This document shows, piece after piece, positions 40,561-43,729 of a stretch of 43,729 nucleotides of DNA. A model generated the notes under the pieces. It had not been told where the DNA came from and searched no databases. It was given only the letters and a program-made list of their open reading frames with translations. The DNA comes from Streptomyces sp. NWU339 (lineage in GTDB: Bacteria; Actinomycetota; Actinomycetes; Streptomycetales; Streptomycetaceae), in assembly GCF_003143855.1 (NCBI RefSeq), contig NZ_QFRK01000026.1, positions 1 through 43,729 of the forward strand. The letters run 5' to 3'. How positions within the stretch are numbered: the first letter of the stretch is position 1; the number at the start of each line of letters is the position of its first letter. The position numbers and the translations under genes were made by a program.

Positions 40561-40672
40561 GATGCGCTGCACCTCCCCCGTAAATGGGGAAGCACTGCGC
40601 AAGACGAAAGGTAGACCCGCGGCGGAGGGACACGGCGGAGATGCGCGTAGGCGCGGGACGCGGGGCGCGAGG

Positions 40673-41230
40673 TCAGTCGGAGATCCCGTCCGCCGCCCGC
40701 TTCTCGCGCAGCTCCATGATGGCGCGGCGACGGGCCAGGCGGTGGGTGCGGCGGATCTGGGCCTCCTGGCTGCGGCGCCGGTCCCGCTCGGTCTCCGGTA
40801 TCACCGGCGGCACCCGGCGCGGCTTGCCGTCGGCGTCGACGGCCGCGAAGACGAGGTAGGCGGAGCCGACCTGGGTGGGCGGGGCGGACTCGTTCCAGCG
40901 CTCGGCCAGGACCCGCACGCCGACCTCCATGGACGTCCGGCCGGTCCAGTTGACCTGTGCCTTCACATGGACCAGGTCGCCGACGCGGACCGGCTCCAGG
41001 AAGGCCATCTCGTCCATGGAGGCGGTGACGGCGGGTCCTCCGGAGTGGCGGCCGGCGACCGCGCCCGCCGCGTCGTCGACCAGTTTCATGATCACGCCGC
41101 CGTGCACCGTACCCAGCAGGTTGGTGTCGTTGTGGGTCATGATGTGGCTGAGGGTCGTCCGCGACGCCGAGGTGGGCTTGCCCGGGATGTCGGGACTCTC
41201 CGTGGGTGCGGCTGGAGCCTGATCTGTCAT
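40673..41230 (-). CDS. Hotdog-fold acyl-CoA thioesterase
   Basis: A 185-residue cytosolic protein starting MTDQAPAAPTESPDIPGKPT. The single hotdog domain (about 20-140) has the acyl-CoA thioesterase signatures LSHIMTHNDTNLLGTVHGGVIMKLVDDAAG and FLEPVRVGDLVHVKAQVNWTGRTSMEVGVRV; the NDTN...HGG stretch holds the likely catalytic Asn/Asp. The C-terminal ~45 residues are highly charged (ERDRRRSQEAQIRRTHRLARRR) and probably helical. It should hydrolyse acyl-CoA to free acid and CoA, like YciA/BACH enzymes; chain-length preference is unknown. The ATG at 41230 has AGG eight bases upstream; the long upstream frame is antisense to the LCP gene. It is divergent from LCP copy 6. Confidence 0.92.
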   Translation of the reverse strand: MTDQAPAAPTESPDIPGKPTSASRTTLSHIMTHNDTNLLGTVHGGVIMKLVDDAAGAVAGRHSGGPAVTASMDEMAFLEPVRVGDLVHVKAQVNWTGRTSMEVGVRVLAERWNESAPPTQVGSAYLVFAAVDADGKPRRVPPVIPETERDRRRSQEAQIRRTHRLARRRAIMELREKRAADGISD

Positions 41231-41281
41231 GGCCTCCACCTTATGCCGAGGTCGCATCCGGGGAATTTGTGTCAGCTTGGC

Positions 41282-41296
41282 AACAGCGCTGCTGTT
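41282..41296. promoter_or_regulatory. Small palindrome in divergent promoter region
   Basis: AACAGCGCTGCTGTT is an inverted repeat with 6-bp arms, between the thioesterase (start 41230) and LCP copy 6 (start 41348). It is a possible operator; the short length makes this uncertain. Confidence 0.3.
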
Positions 41297-41347
41297 ATTT
41301 CCCGGTGACTGGTACGGCACGCGGCCCGGACCTGCACACTGTTGCGC

Positions 41348-42622
41348 ATGACTAACTGGCCCGAGGCATGGCCCCAGGACGACCGCGGCGCCCGCTACGG
41401 ACGCGGAAGCGGGAGCGCGCAGCCCGAGAGCGCCCGCGTCATGCGACAGGTCCGCCGCGGCTCGGCGGTCCCGCCCGGCCAGGGGGCGCACGGCGGCGGA
41501 GTGCCGCCGCAGGCGTCGTACGTGGACGGCCGCGGGCACGGCGGCTACGACAGCGGTTACAACACCGGCCAGGTCTACGGGTCCCCCGCCGGGGGCGGCC
41601 ACGGCGGACCGGGCGACGACGGCCGTTACGCGAGCGGTCCCGCGCCGGACTGGCGCCGTCGCATCAAGCTGACGGCGATCACGGTCGCGACGCTGCTGGT
41701 CGTAACGACCGTCGGCACCTACTTCTGGGCCGACTCCAAGCTCAACCGCGAGGTCGACCTGTCCATCGTCATCGACCGGCCGGAGGCGGGCGAGGGCACG
41801 AACTACCTGATCGTCGGCTCCGACAGCCGGGCCGGGCTGACCGACGAGCAGAAGAAGAAGCTGCGCACCGGGTCCGCCGAGGGCAAGCGCACGGACTCGA
41901 TGATGATCCTGCACACCGGCAGCAACGGTCCCACCCTGATCTCGCTGCCCCGCGACTCGAACGTGGAGATACCCACCTTCAAGGGCTCCGAGTCCGGCAA
42001 GACGTTCCAGGGCACGGGCCGGCAGGTGAAGCTGAACGCCGCGTACGCGGAGGACGGTCCCGAACTCCTGGTCCGCACGGTCGAGTTCAACACGGGCCTG
42101 CACATCGACCACTACGTGGAGATCGGCTTCGCCGGCTTCGCGAACATCGTGGACGCGGTCGGCGGCGTGGAGATGGACATACCGCAGGACATCAAGGACA
42201 CCAAGTCCGGCGCCGACTTCAAGAAGGGCAAGCAGACCCTGAACGGCGAGGAGGCCCTCGCCTTCGTCCGCACCCGGTACGCGCTGGCCGGCTCCGACCT
42301 GGACCGTACGAAGAACCAGCAGAAGTTCCTCTCCGCCCTCTCGAGCCAGGTGGCGACGCCGAGCACGGTCCTGAACCCGTTCAAGCTGTACCCGACCATG
42401 GGCGCGGGCCTGGACTCCCTGATCGTCGACGAGGAGATGGGCCTGTTCGACCTGGCCGGCATGTTCTGGGCGATGAAGGGCGTCAGCGGCGGCGACGGCA
42501 CCTCCATGAACATGCCCATCGCGGGTTCCTCCGGCGGCAACCTGCTCTGGGACAAGGCGAAGGTCAAGCAGTTGGTGACCCAGCTGAACAACGACGAGAA
42601 GGTCACCGTCAAGGGCAACTGA
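41348..42622 (+). CDS. LytR-CpsA-Psr (LCP) family wall-polymer ligase, copy 6
   Basis: A 424-residue type II membrane protein starting MTNWPEAWPQDDRGARYGRG. The cytoplasmic N terminus is Gly/Tyr/Gln-rich (to about 100), then RRRIK and one membrane helix (about 107-126). The LCP domain fills about 145-400: NYLIVGSDSRAGLTDEQKKK, RTDSMMILHTGSNGPTLI, SLPRDSNVEIPTFKG, VKLNAAYAEDGPELLVRTVE, IVDAVGGVEMDIPQDIKDTK and AFVRTRYALAGSDLDRTKNQ. It has no LytR_C domain, so it ends shortly after the LCP fold. It is separated from the main LCP cluster by the IS element and thioesterase. ACACTG ends seven bases before the ATG and no ribosome-binding site is visible, suggesting a leaderless message. A strong hairpin follows the stop. 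Confidence 0.94.
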   Translation: MTNWPEAWPQDDRGARYGRGSGSAQPESARVMRQVRRGSAVPPGQGAHGGGVPPQASYVDGRGHGGYDSGYNTGQVYGSPAGGGHGGPGDDGRYASGPAPDWRRRIKLTAITVATLLVVTTVGTYFWADSKLNREVDLSIVIDRPEAGEGTNYLIVGSDSRAGLTDEQKKKLRTGSAEGKRTDSMMILHTGSNGPTLISLPRDSNVEIPTFKGSESGKTFQGTGRQVKLNAAYAEDGPELLVRTVEFNTGLHIDHYVEIGFAGFANIVDAVGGVEMDIPQDIKDTKSGADFKKGKQTLNGEEALAFVRTRYALAGSDLDRTKNQQKFLSALSSQVATPSTVLNPFKLYPTMGAGLDSLIVDEEMGLFDLAGMFWAMKGVSGGDGTSMNMPIAGSSGGNLLWDKAKVKQLVTQLNNDEKVTVKGN

Positions 42623-42641
42623 CCCGCGACTTGGACCGCGA

Positions 42642-42669
42642 CCGAGGGCACCCCGCGGGGTGCCCTCGG
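42642..42669. terminator. Strong hairpin terminator after LCP copy 6
   Basis: CCGAGGGCACCCCG (42642-42655) and CGGGGTGCCCTCGG (42656-42669) form a perfect 28-bp palindrome, 20 nt after the LCP stop and 28 nt from the stop of the convergent copper-protein gene; it likely serves both. Confidence 0.85.
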
Positions 42670-42697
42670 CCATGTCCGTCGGCGCTGTCACGCGGTG

Positions 42698-43063
42698 TCA
42701 CATCGTGGCGCCCGCCATGGCATGACAGGACTCGGCGCAGCGGCGACACGCCTCGGCGCAGCGCATCATCTGCTCGTCGTCCGGCATGGACATGCACGCC
42801 TCGGCACACAGGTCGCAGGCCCGCGCACACGTCGCGCACATCTCGCCCGCGAGCGGCGAACGGCGCATCATCATGTCGGCGCACATACGGGTCATCTCCG
42901 AGCAGTCCATGAGCGCCCGCATGATCGGCATCTGGGCCTGGCCGCCCATCTGCAGACACGAGCTCATGGTCTCCTCGCACACACCGTGGCAGGACATGCA
43001 CGCCTGGATGCAGTCCTGCATCTCCTTGCTCATCGGGGTCGCGGCGGCTGACTGCTGGGTCAT
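42698..43063 (-). CDS. Four-helix-bundle cysteine-rich (DUF326/Csp3-like) copper-binding protein
   Basis: A 121-residue cytosolic protein with 16 cysteines, many in CxxxC and CxxC spacings along predicted helices: C18, C22, C25, C29 and C36; C54 and C61; C76, C79, C83, C86 and C90; C102, C106, C109 and C113. It is also rich in methionine (PMSKEMQ, CADMMMRR, EQMMRC). This pattern fits the Csp copper-storage proteins, whose helical bundle is lined inside with thiolates that bind many Cu(I) ions. There is no signal peptide, so it belongs to the cytosolic Csp3-like group. The ATG at 43063 follows GGGAGGAGCC. No copper exporter or CsoR gene is in view. It could also protect against other soft metals. 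Confidence 0.9.
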   Translation of the reverse strand: MTQQSAAATPMSKEMQDCIQACMSCHGVCEETMSSCLQMGGQAQMPIMRALMDCSEMTRMCADMMMRRSPLAGEMCATCARACDLCAEACMSMPDDEQMMRCAEACRRCAESCHAMAGATM

Positions 43064-43254
43064 GGCTCCTCCCGGGGGGACCGCGAGGGCCGGGGGTTCG
43101 ACCCCCGCTCCTCCGTCCTACGCCTCTCCCTCCATGACCACCACAGGGGCCCCCGGCCCCCGCTCCGGTACGGGACACGACGCACCCGACGCCTGCTGGA
43201 AGCACCGACGGCGACAAGAAGGTGCGCGGGCGCCCCGAGGCGCCCGGTGAAAAG

Positions 43255-43285
43255 CGAAGGGTGCCCGGTCGCCGGGCACCCTTCG
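43255..43285. terminator. Hairpin terminator downstream of acyl-CoA dehydrogenase
   Basis: CGAAGGGTGCCCGG (43255-43268) and CCGGGCACCCTTCG (43272-43285) pair perfectly around a TCG loop, 20 nt beyond the dehydrogenase stop. A second stem, CGGGCGCC/GGCGCCCG, lies at 43227-43246. Confidence 0.85.
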
Positions 43286-43304
43286 GTCCTCGGTCCGTCG
43301 GCCG

Positions 43305-43729
43305 CTACGGCAGGTTGCGGGCCATGACGATCCGCTGGACCTGGTTGGTGCCCTCATAGATCTGCGTGATCTTCGCGTCCCGCATCATCCGCTCCACCGG
43401 GTAGTCACGGGTGTAGCCGTAGCCGCCGAGGAGCTGGACGGCGTCCGTGGTGACCTCCATGGCCACGTCGGAGGCGAAGCACTTGGCGGCGGCGCCCTGG
43501 AAGGTCAGGCCCCCCTCTCCACCTCCGGCGGCGACGCGCTCGGACCTGGCCGCGGCCGCGTAGGTGAGCTGGCGGGCGGCCTCGATCTTCATGGCCATGT
43601 CGGCCAGCATGAACTGCACGCCCTGGAAGTCGGCGATCGGCCGGCCGAACTGCCGGCGCTCGGTGACGTAGCCCTTGGCGTAGTCCAGGGCGCCCTGGGC
43701 GATGCCCAGCGCCTGGGCGGCGATGGTGA
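43305..43729 (-). CDS. Acyl-CoA dehydrogenase, C-terminal part (truncated by window edge)
   Basis: The last 140 residues of an acyl-CoA dehydrogenase; the frame is open to the right window edge (TIAAQALGIAQGALDYAKGY). This is the all-helical C-terminal domain: TERRQFGRPIADFQGVQFML, GAAAKCFASDVAMEVTTDAV, QLLGGYGYTRDYPVERMMRD and AKITQIYEGTNQVQRIVMAR. The Glu in YEGT is at the position of the catalytic base of short- and medium-chain enzymes. It would oxidise acyl-CoA to enoyl-CoA with FAD in fatty-acid or branched-chain amino-acid breakdown; the substrate cannot be told from this part. A strong terminator follows. Confidence 0.95.
   Translation of the reverse strand, partial: TIAAQALGIAQGALDYAKGYVTERRQFGRPIADFQGVQFMLADMAMKIEAARQLTYAAAARSERVAAGGGEGGLTFQGAAAKCFASDVAMEVTTDAVQLLGGYGYTRDYPVERMMRDAKITQIYEGTNQVQRIVMARNLP

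Larger units (their letters stand above)
38720..40620. mobile_element. IS200/IS605-family element (divergent tnpA and tnpB)
   Basis: A complete-looking IS605-type element with divergently transcribed tnpB (minus) and a broken tnpA (plus) whose starts overlap. The right end, beyond tnpB, holds two small stems: CCGGC/GCCGG (38728-38741) and CGGGA/TCCCG (38739-38751). The other end probably lies near a CCCC-GTAAAT-GGGG stem at about 40575-40592. Such elements have subterminal hairpins instead of terminal inverted repeats, so the limits are approximate (give or take 30 bp). It lies directly after the LCP copy 5 stop codon. Confidence 0.75.

Noticed and set aside
40673..42691. Thioesterase extended to 672 residues
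   Set aside because: The extra part is antisense to LCP copy 6; the hotdog protein clearly starts at 41230.

Overview
The window is a piece of a high-GC actinobacterial chromosome, almost certainly Streptomyces. The evidence is the very high G+C with GTG and TTG starts, a sporulation-type whiB gene, coenzyme F420 genes, and several LytR-CpsA-Psr (LCP) wall-polymer ligases. From memory, the gene order (sahH, manA, a TobH-like SIS protein, manB, DUF3499, metallopeptidase, DUF5719, large glycosyltransferase, whiB, cofD/fbiA, cofE/fbiB, sugar nucleotidyltransferase, LCP genes) matches the conserved block also found in mycobacteria around whiB2/fbiA/fbiB. Most of the window is therefore core genome.

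Layout. 1-392 is the 5' end of a 16S rRNA gene on the minus strand, with its leader and promoters to about 906. 960-3112 holds a divergent pair (SpoIIM-like membrane protein, RDD membrane protein). 3145-9499 and 9660-11024 are minus-strand metabolic genes: a hypothetical protein, adenosylhomocysteinase, a CDF transporter, phosphomannose isomerase, an SIS-domain protein, a Trm112-like protein and phosphomannomutase. 11207-12823 is a lactate permease. 13058-19624 holds DUF3499, a small metallopeptidase-like protein, DUF5719 and a 1248-residue GT2 glycosyltransferase. 19625-20939 is a regulatory-rich stretch around whiB, with a long palindrome. 20940-25124 runs on the plus strand: cysteine dioxygenase, cofD, bifunctional cofE/fbiB and an AlkA-type glycosylase. 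25224-27765 (minus) holds a GDP-mannose-pyrophosphorylase-like enzyme and a PGRP-type amidase. 27877-38718 holds a TIGR03089 protein, five LCP genes and an ExoA-like glycosyltransferase. 38720 to about 40620 is an IS200/IS605-type element with an intact TnpB and a broken TnpA. The end holds a hotdog thioesterase, a sixth LCP gene, a 16-cysteine copper-storage-like protein and a truncated acyl-CoA dehydrogenase.

How the genes work together. manA, manB and the nucleotidyltransferase would take fructose-6-phosphate through mannose-6-phosphate and mannose-1-phosphate to GDP-mannose. The glycosyltransferases would build surface glycans, and the LCP proteins would attach undecaprenyl-linked glycopolymers to peptidoglycan. 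The amidase remodels the wall and WhiB times sporulation septation. CofD and CofE perform late steps of F420 synthesis.

The most interesting points are: (1) an IS605 element whose TnpA is split by a 39-nt palindromic repeat while TnpB keeps its DED and zinc residues, with a predicted omega RNA whose guide would come from the 3' end of the neighbouring LCP gene; (2) a perfect 31-bp palindrome with an extra half-site between whiB and the large glycosyltransferase, and a related inverted repeat over the amidase start; (3) recent sequence homogenisation between two tandem LCP paralogues, which also share a two-frame start region and upstream boxes; (4) a good sigma-E-like promoter before the fourth LCP gene.
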